A stretch of DNA of 42,971 bases, taken from the IMG/VR virus record IMGVR_UViG_3300030202_002133, positions 1 to 42,971 of that record; one strand, 5' to 3'. The notes below the pieces were generated by a model. That model saw only the letters and a list, made by a program, of their open reading frames with translations. It ran no database searches and was not told the origin of the DNA. Shown here in pieces: positions 34,401-40,674 of the stretch. The position numbers and the translations under genes are program-made. The stretch comes from a virus. Numbering within the stretch: position 1 is the stretch's first letter; every line of letters starts with the position of its first letter.

Positions 34401-34822
34401 GTACGGATCCAGCTGCGGATAATTATACACCTGGCGCTAGCGTTGACAATGGCTCGTGTAACTATACAACTTTAGGTTGTATGTGGATATACGCTGATAA
34501 CTACGATCCAAATGCAAACACGGTATCATTTGCTCAATGTACTTTTACTGCTGGAGCGATGGGATGTGCAGATCCAAATAACTGCCCTGGTTGTAACCAA
34601 TCTCCTCCTACATACAGTAATTATTATGATTATCACCCTGACTTTACCGATAATAGTAATTGTCACGCATTTTCTTATGGATGTACAGATCCAACTGCTA
34701 CTAATTATTTCTCAACAGCTATGGTTGATGATGGATCTTGTATTTACTTGGGTTGTACAGATCCAACGGCAACAAATTACGACTCTACGGCTACTGTAAA
34801 TGATGGTTCATGTACTTATTAA
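25463..34822 (+). CDS. giant tail/receptor-binding protein with Cys-rich repeats and FN3-like domains
   Basis: 3119 residues in one unbroken frame. The N-terminus (FTGGKMNKDLDERLVPNGEYRDAMNVEV) fits the tail-stabilisation proteins of podovirus-like phages and would anchor it to the virion. Residues about 2407-3119 hold 17 units of the pattern GCTDPxAxNYDxxAxxDDGSC (14 canonical, 3 degenerate), in three blocks split by two fibronectin-III-like domains (about 2608-2712 and 2873-2977). The DDGSC loops suggest calcium binding, and paired cysteines suggest disulfides. Such repeats are common on flavobacterial surface proteins, so this stalk probably contacts the host surface. Confidence 0.85.
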   Translation: MPEIKRTFTGGKMNKDLDERLVPNGEYRDAMNVEVLTSEGSNVGTIQNILGNTFGCQDSLSGIGHTVGSVSDERNDTLYWFTTDTRSDAKKLSPKSLLSGLTDSPIVSIGDILDDTGVSSNSLYDSSGDYTGDFFSFKDAIRRKKNNNCENVFIDVYGFITLIPPGNNFNVSEIDNLPEEVLQMVKEGWRVTATNELGNAVNTVTVTGQDYLAEIPFQIGYDPGVQSFGGVANGGFLGLASAGGKGANDPITFSLTDSPNIIYLPENAFSGAGFGGFSGPPPAGADIELSHTAYTSVGGIITKPNTTVISSQVVVVEYNDGTAQHLMEIELSDEFVTGFDTWWNSNVQSTYTIAGGGNTDAMINSTASTCANQTSRLDNGNSGVSGSYTVFTNYTISTPFGTPNGNLIFDDIWENTVTSWDVGDAFAASGLYPNGGFIGSVSNSSPWIVTPVDDNGDLLQPYMPSPHLMYTTGSISVGSQDVGTIYFDQQLQINSNPPSGGGKPTALVFSSNENRVLRFNQNNIVNGINIIDDMLMWTDGETEPKKINISRSIRGTDESGNRHTRLVNDSINLGLDIPSQNHDVLIKEEHITVIKQSPILPLSLEFSTGRNDEWDQSVPMTISSDTNVAMSSFIDSSADNNIYNFSNINAGDSFRVELPVNVDGEDTFDLVDLAGQPWKNGTEVVLREYNTSGEITIPVRDFRAKGHIGSWSGNKSSATTGDPARLEIVIDFTDHNLRTAPDGGTLTYIIDIADNSSNLFEFKFPRFSYRYKYEDGEYSTFAPFTEVAFLPGNFEFHPKEGYNLGMTNSLKSLTLKDFNTVSTPPDVVSIDILYKDDQSTNVYVVDTIKPKDEVTPNPWNENSYTVTSDIIHRILPSNQLLRSFDNVPRKALAQEIVGNRIVYGNYTQGHDLTFGGVDVYPNFVHSLTTIDSDIKSIKSLREYQLGVVFVDDFGRETPVVTNKSASFRVDKNNADKKNKLNVSFTGSGVPSHMKYFKFYIKETSGEYYNMAMDRWYDAEDGSVWLSFASSDRNKVDIDTFLILKKGLESGSLVTDPARYKVLAIENEAPDFIKTTMFNCGEIKQTHNNFKLFENGLDGAPVVGTNIFQGDLKRFGNSSLSRLDDLIVDHDIYVDFYVDDGTDIATQKYRITNCSKDEVDKDVLPLNHGTHKFTFTIDGYFEEDLNRIFNGSASSPTEVKDNVVVRFYKGIAENAPRFDGKFFVKIHAEGSAFSGEIEDVDVQTIDPKKFTTRLSQKIYYLAPDHKDRHESTYDFTAFGDEDYVKDLCVNTQLGVLATVATAGSGIVNFDLADKMGNNKVIDTAFYIQQTYNTFSLAGAPWYSLNSGLIKVPVNYQAFRAYFKNSITDLWESQNNILDAGGTDAKSDKTLAVQMDSATSYYKASVLFGIQDDGKMRNVDSNFGFEDVMFIDQGPFINTNGFFNDKWRRDGFGNDWATAQSNTRNGIVNYNSANEGRMELAFGPVAPEFGLPYEDKSSGARILGSNEHMKWEKAQEDFWNFESEQRQRYAGTQKAKLFSKLSSGTKFRWKEDPTKTIYTVFKDFQDSGRNRYSGSGKHNGFVSNALNTIDFSSSTNATEYKSKYAIGGYQQSRIDQPFYWAGENFSKSRRLKFFPRMEWEPTMQGVEGPITNGLYVDKSKVGSAAATNIFSATNQWTNTTFSIHKQYFENTRDTSNGGFDPIEISVGMLLTHVIQSSGAAITNLTDSNGELLKGGYLIKNITRPAAGSNLYTIEFEGYTSIFSSTTPNTEPASNVNGFNSVDSGALALIFQQPAMNGLSVNSVKNVLNTYSVSGNRIGIGAVGYTIEVVEEIRENKTMPTNPAIWETEPKESTDLDIYYEISAKNPIQLNEDTINAALPIRSNVSFRNGIAILNNDENPITIDAYSPPVSDTIIISDLICGNNNNNPCIDANGNSIPQLQIGDQIIVNKPDGTITYVTVKDMVPDDTDADKTRIIQIERNLYNNNHILGWHNCYSFGNGVESNRIRDNFNLPFISNGVKASITVEDFPREEQRKYGLIYSGIYNSNTGVNNLNQFIMAEKITKDINPTYGSIQKLYTRDSDLLTLCQDKVLKILANKDAVFNADGNPQLTATENVLGQTIPFGGEYGISDNPESFASEAYRAYFTDKVRGVVLRLSKDGLTPISEAGMKDWFRTNLKLSKNLIGSYDDRNDEYNITVAGTVNKTVSFSEKVRGWVSFKSFVPENAISCANEYYTFKNSRVWKHHSEFEVDGTTNVPRNTFYGEHTPSSFNVIFNESPSVVKSFKTLNYEGSQAKIDKLESYQIYLPGTIDPVTGVGIVHPNAISPISDGEYYNLHNRNGWYVDNIETDLEKGSLNEFIEKEGKWFNYIKGITDSVTTLGTLLGDFDSSDSSFQGLGRLTASPQIASFSGCTDSAATNYDINAVVDDGSCIDPILGCMDNLAQNYNVAANIDDGSCLYPGCNHPAAFNYDPNANVNDGSCVPFIYGCTDNLSVQFFDKDGNLIGTFAAFVNFDNTANTACDASGTAAGNNECCIAAVLGCTDPTANNYSTSANTDDGSCEFPVNGCIDSTACNFDSSANVDDGSCLYCGDIDADNYDGADASCTTNCLTCSFFDNSFLSWSSMNPNPTDTTLEVMWENYVGAGFVDITNVLYELRYRVSGTSTWIVSPSITPATTGTNTYTIQNLAQNTSYEIQLRSVCTTTTSDWSPSVTLQTEITQIYGCTDATATNYDVTATTDDGSCTYPVYGCTDPSALNYNVSANTDDGSCTYCVYGCTNNTMFNYDALATCDDGSCIPVINGCTDASQYNYNSTANTDDGSCEPYVYGCTDSSMTNYDPNANTSDGSCIPFAYGCMDPLACNYDSTANTDDGSCLVCSASNIVTVNVSGVFAETNGVVYNDQVTPVWNVVLPDNSTGHRVKYKKSSDPNSAWVLMTGLPAGDGSVAINHLFEENEDYDFRIKTTCGTCSSSWSPITTINIGPYMGCTDPAADNYTPGASVDNGSCNYTTLGCMWIYADNYDPNANTVSFAQCTFTAGAMGCADPNNCPGCNQSPPTYSNYYDYHPDFTDNSNCHAFSYGCTDPTATNYFSTAMVDDGSCIYLGCTDPTATNYDSTATVNDGSCTY
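32681..34819 (+). repeat. 17-unit coding repeat, about 70-80 bp each
   Basis: Encodes the GCTD...DGSC units of the giant tail protein. Unit spacing is mostly 72-81 bp. DNA copies differ strongly from each other in third codon positions, so the array is old or maintained at the protein level. The last two units are among the closest to the protein consensus. Confidence 0.85.
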
Positions 34823-34838
34823 TATATAAACAATAATT

Positions 34839-35228
34839 ATGCAAGTAATGATTTTAGGACTCGGCACTGTTATAAACTCCAGCTTACAAGTTGGAGACAA
34901 CGTGTATTATTCTTCAATTGGAACTGTGCCAGGTAGTGGATTTTCAACAGCTGGAAATCACACAATATTTCTTGGAACAGTAACAAACATAGAACAGCAA
35001 CCATCAAACGTTTTTAATGTGTCTGTGGTTTTTGATGAAGGAAGATTTGCACCTAACACTAGTATTGACTTACCAGATTTAAATGATTTCATTATGTTTG
35101 GCAAAGACAAAGCGGTAAACTCTTCTGACTTAACAGGTTATTATGCTGAGGCTAGATTTGTAAATTACAGAACAGACAAAATTGAATTGTTTGCTGTTAG
35201 TTCAGAAGTTGTAGAAAGTAGTAAATAA
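34839..35228 (+). CDS. small tail/virion protein candidate
   Basis: 129 residues, beta-rich (GTVINSSLQVGDNVYYSSIGTV, IFLGTVTNIEQQ, FNVSVVFDEG), ending in ELFAVSSEVVESSK. The VGDNVYY block with a TVTNIE strand resembles short proteins between tail-fibre genes of marine phages. No exact family. It lies 16 nt after the giant gene and 23 nt before the next virion gene, so all three are likely one transcript. Confidence 0.65.
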   Translation: MQVMILGLGTVINSSLQVGDNVYYSSIGTVPGSGFSTAGNHTIFLGTVTNIEQQPSNVFNVSVVFDEGRFAPNTSIDLPDLNDFIMFGKDKAVNSSDLTGYYAEARFVNYRTDKIELFAVSSEVVESSK

Positions 35229-35251
35229 ATAAAAAGTAATATAAATAAATT

Positions 35252-37267
35252 ATGGCAAACGGATACGGTAGTTCATCAGGTTCATCTAGTTCTTCTACGC
35301 AGAGAACATCAGGTTCGTCTAGTTCTTCTATGCAAAGAACAACTAATGCCCAGGGGCAAGTAGCTCCACCTGGTTTTCACTATATGCCAAATGGTACTTT
35401 AATGTCTGACGCGGAGCACGCTAGACTTTACGGTAAAAAAACTATAAGTAGTTTTAATTTAGATTTTTCTGATTTAGCGGCGGCAGGCGAAACTAGACCT
35501 TTTACTATAACTGGTGAAGCTGGTGTTCAGTTTAAACTTGATGTTAAAGATAATGCCACTGGTTACTATTACAACTTTGTAACAAACGTTTTTCAAGCTG
35601 CCCAGGCTTCTTTACAAGAAACTTTAGTTGGTAATTCATACGCTGGAAAAATAGTTTTTCCAACTATAACTGGTAGTGATGATCAATATGATGTGTATTT
35701 GTATGCGCTACCTGGAACAGTACATGCTAAATATAGTGAAGTTAGGTTTGGTGATGGTTCTATAGATATAAATAGTTCTACAGGATCTGACTCTTTAATG
35801 ATGCAAAAAGTTATATATCAATACGCTGCTTTAACACTAACACTCCAAGGTTTTTCAATAGGCAGTACTGTGGCTGGAACCGCCGCTACAGACACTATAT
35901 CTATTGATAGAGGTAAAAGTAAGCCTAAAACAGCTTTTTCTTGTACAGTTACAGCCGCGGCAACAGCTGCTTATAGAATTTTAAAACAACCCGTAGCTGG
36001 TGATGTTATAGCTTTTTTAGAACCCGTGATTGGGTCTGCGCCAATAACACTACCGGGGGAAAATATATATCCTGAAGTTAACAACACAGACACAGTAGAT
36101 GGTGATTTTACAGCAGGTACATCGACAAAAATAGTAATGGACACAAATGTTGCTAATAAAATGGTCGTTGGAGATAAAATAACTATAGCAACAGCTGATG
36201 CAACTGATACTGTAGATGGGGCTGTTTCTAGTTCTAATAGAATAGTAATGGATAATAACGTTATTACAAAAATGTCTGTTGGCGATAGAGTTACAGGAAC
36301 TGGTATTGCGGACACAGCAATAGTAACGGTTACACATTTAAATCCAGATAGTGATAACGCTAAAGAACTACAAGTGTCAGAAGCTGTTAGTATAAGTGAT
36401 GGCGTTACATTAACGTTTTCACCAAAATGTAATAGAGAATTGTTTACTGTTGCTGCTTTAAATCCAGATGAAGATAATGCAAAAGAGTTTTCTTTTGTGG
36501 ATGCAAATGGTACCACCGACACTAGATTTGGTGTTCGTGATGGCGCTACGTTGAGCTTTAGTAACCAAATGAATTATAGTTGGCCCGTAAATAACTATGC
36601 TAATATACTTAGGGAGAATATGATAGTTTTAGCTAATACAAATGTTTCATCGGGAACAGCTATAGGCAAATATGAAGATTCAATAACTATTTTTGAAGGA
36701 ACTAAAAAAGAAGAAAAAATAATAAAAAACCAAAGACCGGCAATAAGCACTTTGGGTAAAAAACCTACAGTAGTAAAAAACTTAGTTACAGTTCAAGAGG
36801 GACAAATAGTTTTTGATAGACAACAAGTACTAGCCTTAGCAAACGATACGTTAAAAGTAGGTGGTCATGGAGAGGAGGAAATATCAAGAGTATATGGTTG
36901 GGATGTTAAATTTACAAATTTAGCTATAGCTTTGACAGCACCTACTACAACTACAACAGAAGCTACCAGTGCCCACGCAACAATAGCGGTGGCAGATAGA
37001 GAGGGTGTTATAAATAATTTTTCTAGAGTTAGTGGTATAGGTATTGATGCTTCTTTAGAAAGCCCTCTTATCACAAGTGGTGGTGGGGCTGATGGAGCTG
37101 GTGATTGGGTTATGGATGCTACTCAAACTTTAGAAAACGGTATTACGTTAACAGTAGAAAACACTGGTAGAATAGCTACTATAACTGGTGATATTGAAAT
37201 TATAAAAGCAGGTACCGCTAGTCAAACACTAAGATTTGATATTAATAAACTGCTTTCCACGTCTTAA
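35252..37267 (+). CDS. beta-rich virion protein with Ser-rich N-terminus and internal repeats
   Basis: 671 residues. Residues 4-35 are a serine tract containing two near-identical copies of SGSSSSSxQRT. The centre (about 279-430) repeats a module: VDGDFTAGTSTKIVMDTNV...GDKIT, VDGAVSSSNRIVMDNNV...GDRVTGTGI, and LNPDxDNAKE occurring twice. The C-terminus is beta-rich (TVENTGRIATITGDIEII). Composition and place in the tail block point to a fibre or tail structural protein. No enzyme motif found. Confidence 0.68.
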   Translation: MANGYGSSSGSSSSSTQRTSGSSSSSMQRTTNAQGQVAPPGFHYMPNGTLMSDAEHARLYGKKTISSFNLDFSDLAAAGETRPFTITGEAGVQFKLDVKDNATGYYYNFVTNVFQAAQASLQETLVGNSYAGKIVFPTITGSDDQYDVYLYALPGTVHAKYSEVRFGDGSIDINSSTGSDSLMMQKVIYQYAALTLTLQGFSIGSTVAGTAATDTISIDRGKSKPKTAFSCTVTAAATAAYRILKQPVAGDVIAFLEPVIGSAPITLPGENIYPEVNNTDTVDGDFTAGTSTKIVMDTNVANKMVVGDKITIATADATDTVDGAVSSSNRIVMDNNVITKMSVGDRVTGTGIADTAIVTVTHLNPDSDNAKELQVSEAVSISDGVTLTFSPKCNRELFTVAALNPDEDNAKEFSFVDANGTTDTRFGVRDGATLSFSNQMNYSWPVNNYANILRENMIVLANTNVSSGTAIGKYEDSITIFEGTKKEEKIIKNQRPAISTLGKKPTVVKNLVTVQEGQIVFDRQQVLALANDTLKVGGHGEEEISRVYGWDVKFTNLAIALTAPTTTTTEATSAHATIAVADREGVINNFSRVSGIGIDASLESPLITSGGGADGAGDWVMDATQTLENGITLTVENTGRIATITGDIEIIKAGTASQTLRFDINKLLSTS

Positions 37268-37318
37268 ACCGTAAAAAAAGTGTAAAAACTGTGATTATAT
37301 TGTTATAAATATAATTAA

Positions 37319-37741
37319 ATGGAAAATATAATAATAAGACCTATAAAAGAGGAAGATTATCAATTTATTGATAAATGGTGGCAACAAATAGACAAAGCAC
37401 CTCCACCTAGAAGTTTATTACCAGAAAATGGCTTACATGGACTTATGGCCTGCAAAAATAACAAACCTATAGTTTGTACTTATTTATACTTAACAAACTC
37501 TAAGTTTGGTTATGCAGATTATATGATAAGTGATAACAGTTACAAAGGAAGAGACAGATTTGATATAATATTAAAACTAATGAACATGTGTATTGGGACT
37601 GGTTTTAAATTAGGTTGTGAGGATTTTTGGTTTGTAACAAAAAATAAAGGTGTGTTAAAAAGATGTAGAGCTCTTGGAGCAAAAGTTTCAGAAGATCCAT
37701 ATTATTTAATATGCTCTTCAAATTCAAAAAAAGAAATATAA
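37319..37741 (+). CDS. GNAT-like acetyltransferase-fold protein
   Basis: 140 residues with the order of a GNAT domain: beta1 IIIRPIKEEDYQFIDKWW, a LHGLMACKNNKPIVCTYLYL strand pair, a YMISDNSYKGRDRFDIILKLMNMCI helix at the acetyl-CoA loop position and FWFVTKNKGVLKRCRALGAK (motif B-like). The usual Q/R-x-x-G-x-G/A loop is degraded (SYKGRD), so activity is doubtful. GNAT-like proteins occur among ejected virion proteins (T7 gp13 is one often cited case), which fits its place before the internal-virion-like genes. Confidence 0.65.
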   Translation: MENIIIRPIKEEDYQFIDKWWQQIDKAPPPRSLLPENGLHGLMACKNNKPIVCTYLYLTNSKFGYADYMISDNSYKGRDRFDIILKLMNMCIGTGFKLGCEDFWFVTKNKGVLKRCRALGAKVSEDPYYLICSSNSKKEI

Positions 37742-37743
37742 AT

Positions 37744-38748
37744 ATGGCAAAAAACAAAAACAAACAACCTAGCCCTTTTCACAAAGGAAAAGACAGAGGA
37801 GAAGGTGACTATAAGCAAAGCTACGGACAAAGCTTAATGAGTAACATTCAATACGGCCCATTTGCTGGTGTAAAAGCCATGATGGATATGGAAAAATATG
37901 GAGACGACGAGTGGGGTATTAAAGCTGCACAAGCAGATATGGATAGGTCTTTTAGTGATTTTCAAAAATTAAAAGGTGGTGCTGGTGAAAACTTATGGGC
38001 TGGAGCTAAAAATTTAATTGATGTTGAAAATTATTTTGGTGATGTGAAAAAAACAGTAGGTGGTATGGAAAACGTAATGGACGATCTTACTGGTGGTGTT
38101 TCTGAGCAAATAAAGTTTGAAAGAGACATGGCAGCGCAACAAAATGTTAACACTATGGATGCTCTTAGAGGTGGTGGTGGTGGTTCTGGTGCAGCGGCAT
38201 TAGCACAGTCGATGTCTGGTATTCAAGCTCAGCAACGACGAGATCTTGGCGGGAGAGTTGGGGAAACAACCGCTAAAGTTGAAATGGCAAAAGCACAACA
38301 AGCGGCTAATTTACAACAAATGGAAGTTGCTGCGGTTACACAAGAAGCACAATCGCGAACGCAAATGGATTTAGCTCAAGACCAAGGGGCGATGGAAGCT
38401 CAAAAATTTCAACTACAAGGAGAAGCTGACGCAAGAGAATTACAAATACAAATGCAACAAGCGGAATTATCTTATTTAGCTGGACTTAAAGAGTCTGCTG
38501 AAGCAAATAAAGATGCAGATACAGCTGGTAAATCTGACCGTAGATTAAAAAAGAATATTACAAAAATAGGTAAGTCAAATAGTGGATTAAATATATATTC
38601 TTTTGAGTATAAAAATCCAGCACATGGCGTGGGATTATTCCAAGGAGTTATGTCTGATGAAGTACCACAAGAAGCTGTTATTGATAGCGGTGATTGGTAT
38701 GACTTAGTAAACTATAGTGTGTTAGACGTAGAATTTAAACAAATATAA
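37744..38748 (+). CDS. Gln/Ala-rich virion protein with C-terminal S74 auto-chaperone domain
   Basis: 334 residues from ATG at 37744 (an upstream in-frame ATG at 37711 overlaps the GNAT gene and is less likely). The N-terminus has KQPSPFHKGKDRG, an echo of the SPxK signature. Residues about 130-250 are a Gln/Ala/Met helix (AKAQQAANLQQMEVAAVTQE), as in T7-type internal core proteins. Residues 264-334 (SDRRLKKNITKIG...LNIYSFEYKN...GVMSDEVPQ) match the intramolecular chaperone of the peptidase S74 family, which cleaves itself before the Ser of SDRRLKK. S74 usually ends tail spikes, so its place on this helical protein is unusual. Confidence 0.72.
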   Translation: MAKNKNKQPSPFHKGKDRGEGDYKQSYGQSLMSNIQYGPFAGVKAMMDMEKYGDDEWGIKAAQADMDRSFSDFQKLKGGAGENLWAGAKNLIDVENYFGDVKKTVGGMENVMDDLTGGVSEQIKFERDMAAQQNVNTMDALRGGGGGSGAAALAQSMSGIQAQQRRDLGGRVGETTAKVEMAKAQQAANLQQMEVAAVTQEAQSRTQMDLAQDQGAMEAQKFQLQGEADARELQIQMQQAELSYLAGLKESAEANKDADTAGKSDRRLKKNITKIGKSNSGLNIYSFEYKNPAHGVGLFQGVMSDEVPQEAVIDSGDWYDLVNYSVLDVEFKQI

Positions 38749-38750
38749 AT

Positions 38751-40673
38751 ATGGCAGTTGATATAAATGCAATGTATAAAGCTGGACTCGCTAGAGGGAG
38801 CACGGGTAGAAATCCAAAAGTTGAGCGACAAATAGCTAGACGACAACGTTTAGTTGATTTTGGATATTCATTAGTTGGAACTGTAGCTACAGAAATGATT
38901 AAAGATAGTTTTGAAGGCATGCAAAAGTTTAGAGATGCTAAAGAAAGTCAGACTGCAGCCATGAATCTTGCTCAATCAAAAGTACCTAAAGAAAATACTA
39001 ATTTACCAGAAGCAATACGTACTATTAACGCTAACTATAGAGACGCCGCTAGAAGATCGCGGTTAACATTTGGAGAAAAAAGAAGAGAAGCTAAAGCTGA
39101 AATGCAAATGTGGATGGGTCAAATGAGAGATATGAACTCATATTTAGAGGCTTATCAATTTCATACTCCAAAGTCTCAGGGCCAGTTATCTGTTGCTACT
39201 GGTATAGCTGGAGAAAATAATAAAGCTGGAAACTCAAACATAAGTTCATATGCCAATGCTGATGAAATTAGAAATTTAACGGAGCAGGCTAATGGCGATA
39301 TGGGAATGTTACTAAATTGGGATTTAGATAACGGAACCATGAGAGTTTACAGAGGTGGTAAGTGGATTACAGACGAAAATGGCAAGCGATCGTATGTGAG
39401 CAAAGGTATAGAGGAGAATAAAGAGTTAAAGAAAAAATACGATGAATATCTTAAAAGAATGGAATCTGTAATTCAAGATCCAAACAAGAAAGAATCTGAA
39501 GTTTCCACGGGCGGAACTGGAGATCAGTATTCCTTAGGTATCAACACACCAGCGTTTGGCGGTGCTTATGATGAACAAAAACTTCAAGAAATGACTGGTA
39601 CCGAGACTATGTCATATCAAGATTGGGCACAGACTCAAGATAGGGGAACACTTCGTAATGCAGAATACTCAACACTAAAGTTTCCTAAACCAGAAGATAG
39701 ACAAATGGCTGAGGATTATAATAGCGAGTTATCAAAAAACACCACTTTAGCTTACAAAAGAGACTCGTTACCATGGGATCTTATTTCTGAAGATAATAAA
39801 ACTGAATTTAACAACAGGATAGATGGTTACAGTGATTCTACTTTCAAAGATTTTTTCTTTGGTGGAGGAGCTTTTGACCATTCAAATAGAAGAATGCCTG
39901 AGTCTTCGCTTGCTTATAAATTGTTATTAAGTAGAAACTTTGATAACGATACAGAAAACGATTTAATTCCACCGGGCTCTGAAAATTCAACAGAACAATC
40001 TGACATAAAGTGGGAGGGCGCTTTAACTACGTTGAAAATGCAATCAATGGTTTCAGGTTCTTCTTATAGAAAATACGCAAAAGAAACTCTGTGGAAAGAC
40101 ATGGAGGATCGCTATACTAAAGCACAACAAAGATGGGCTGATGATCATCCAGATGACTCAGGAGGAAGTGGACGTGGAGGTAACTATACTACTATTAATT
40201 TACCGTGGCAAAAAAACATTAAAGAAGGTCAAAACCAACGCGAAATAGGTCAACAAACCTTAGTAGATGGCGTATTAGCTGGTAGAGATCGAGTTGTAGC
40301 GGGTAATGATATATATACTAAGCGGGTAAACGGAAGAGATTATCAATTAACCGGAGAAATTGTAGAAGGCAAAGAAAGACCAATTTCAAGTGGATCAATA
40401 ATAACAGGAAGAAGTTTAGTTGAAACAAGAGGAGGTCGTTTTGGAAAAATACCAGCAGATTTTGATTTTGATCCTATTTACAAACCAAGAACAAGTTCAG
40501 CTGCAAGTTCTCAAACTAATGTATATAATCCAATGGATAAACAAATTACAATTAAACAAATGAAAGACGCATTGAAAGGAAGTGGTAGCCCTTATGATCT
40601 TCGTGGGGTTAATGATAAAGAAATAAAAAAGATGTATAAAAAATGGGTGATAAGTAAATTTAAAAATCAATAA
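38751..40673 (+). CDS. large internal virion protein candidate
   Basis: 640 residues, hydrophilic, with an N-terminal part that is helical and basic (ARQRLVDFGYSLVGTVATEMIKD) and no clear hydrolase motif. The middle contains polar, Asn/Asp/Gly-rich stretches, and the C-terminus is basic (KGSGSPYDLRGVNDKEIKKMYKKW). It starts 2 nt after the S74 protein and ends 1 nt before the next giant gene. The row of coiled proteins resembles the ejected core proteins of podoviruses. Function inferred from position only. Confidence 0.6.
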   Translation: MAVDINAMYKAGLARGSTGRNPKVERQIARRQRLVDFGYSLVGTVATEMIKDSFEGMQKFRDAKESQTAAMNLAQSKVPKENTNLPEAIRTINANYRDAARRSRLTFGEKRREAKAEMQMWMGQMRDMNSYLEAYQFHTPKSQGQLSVATGIAGENNKAGNSNISSYANADEIRNLTEQANGDMGMLLNWDLDNGTMRVYRGGKWITDENGKRSYVSKGIEENKELKKKYDEYLKRMESVIQDPNKKESEVSTGGTGDQYSLGINTPAFGGAYDEQKLQEMTGTETMSYQDWAQTQDRGTLRNAEYSTLKFPKPEDRQMAEDYNSELSKNTTLAYKRDSLPWDLISEDNKTEFNNRIDGYSDSTFKDFFFGGGAFDHSNRRMPESSLAYKLLLSRNFDNDTENDLIPPGSENSTEQSDIKWEGALTTLKMQSMVSGSSYRKYAKETLWKDMEDRYTKAQQRWADDHPDDSGGSGRGGNYTTINLPWQKNIKEGQNQREIGQQTLVDGVLAGRDRVVAGNDIYTKRVNGRDYQLTGEIVEGKERPISSGSIITGRSLVETRGGRFGKIPADFDFDPIYKPRTSSAASSQTNVYNPMDKQITIKQMKDALKGSGSPYDLRGVNDKEIKKMYKKWVISKFKNQ

Positions 40674-40674
40674 T

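Noticed and set aside
25463-34822. Diversity-generating retroelement target in the giant tail protein
   Set aside because: No reverse transcriptase or template repeat is visible in the window, and repeat copies differ mainly at silent positions rather than at adenines.
35971-36522. Minus-strand frame of 183 codons within the beta-rich virion gene
   Set aside because: Antisense to a gene with Thr/Val/Asp-rich codons, which leaves long open antisense frames; no promoter, leader or recognisable protein.
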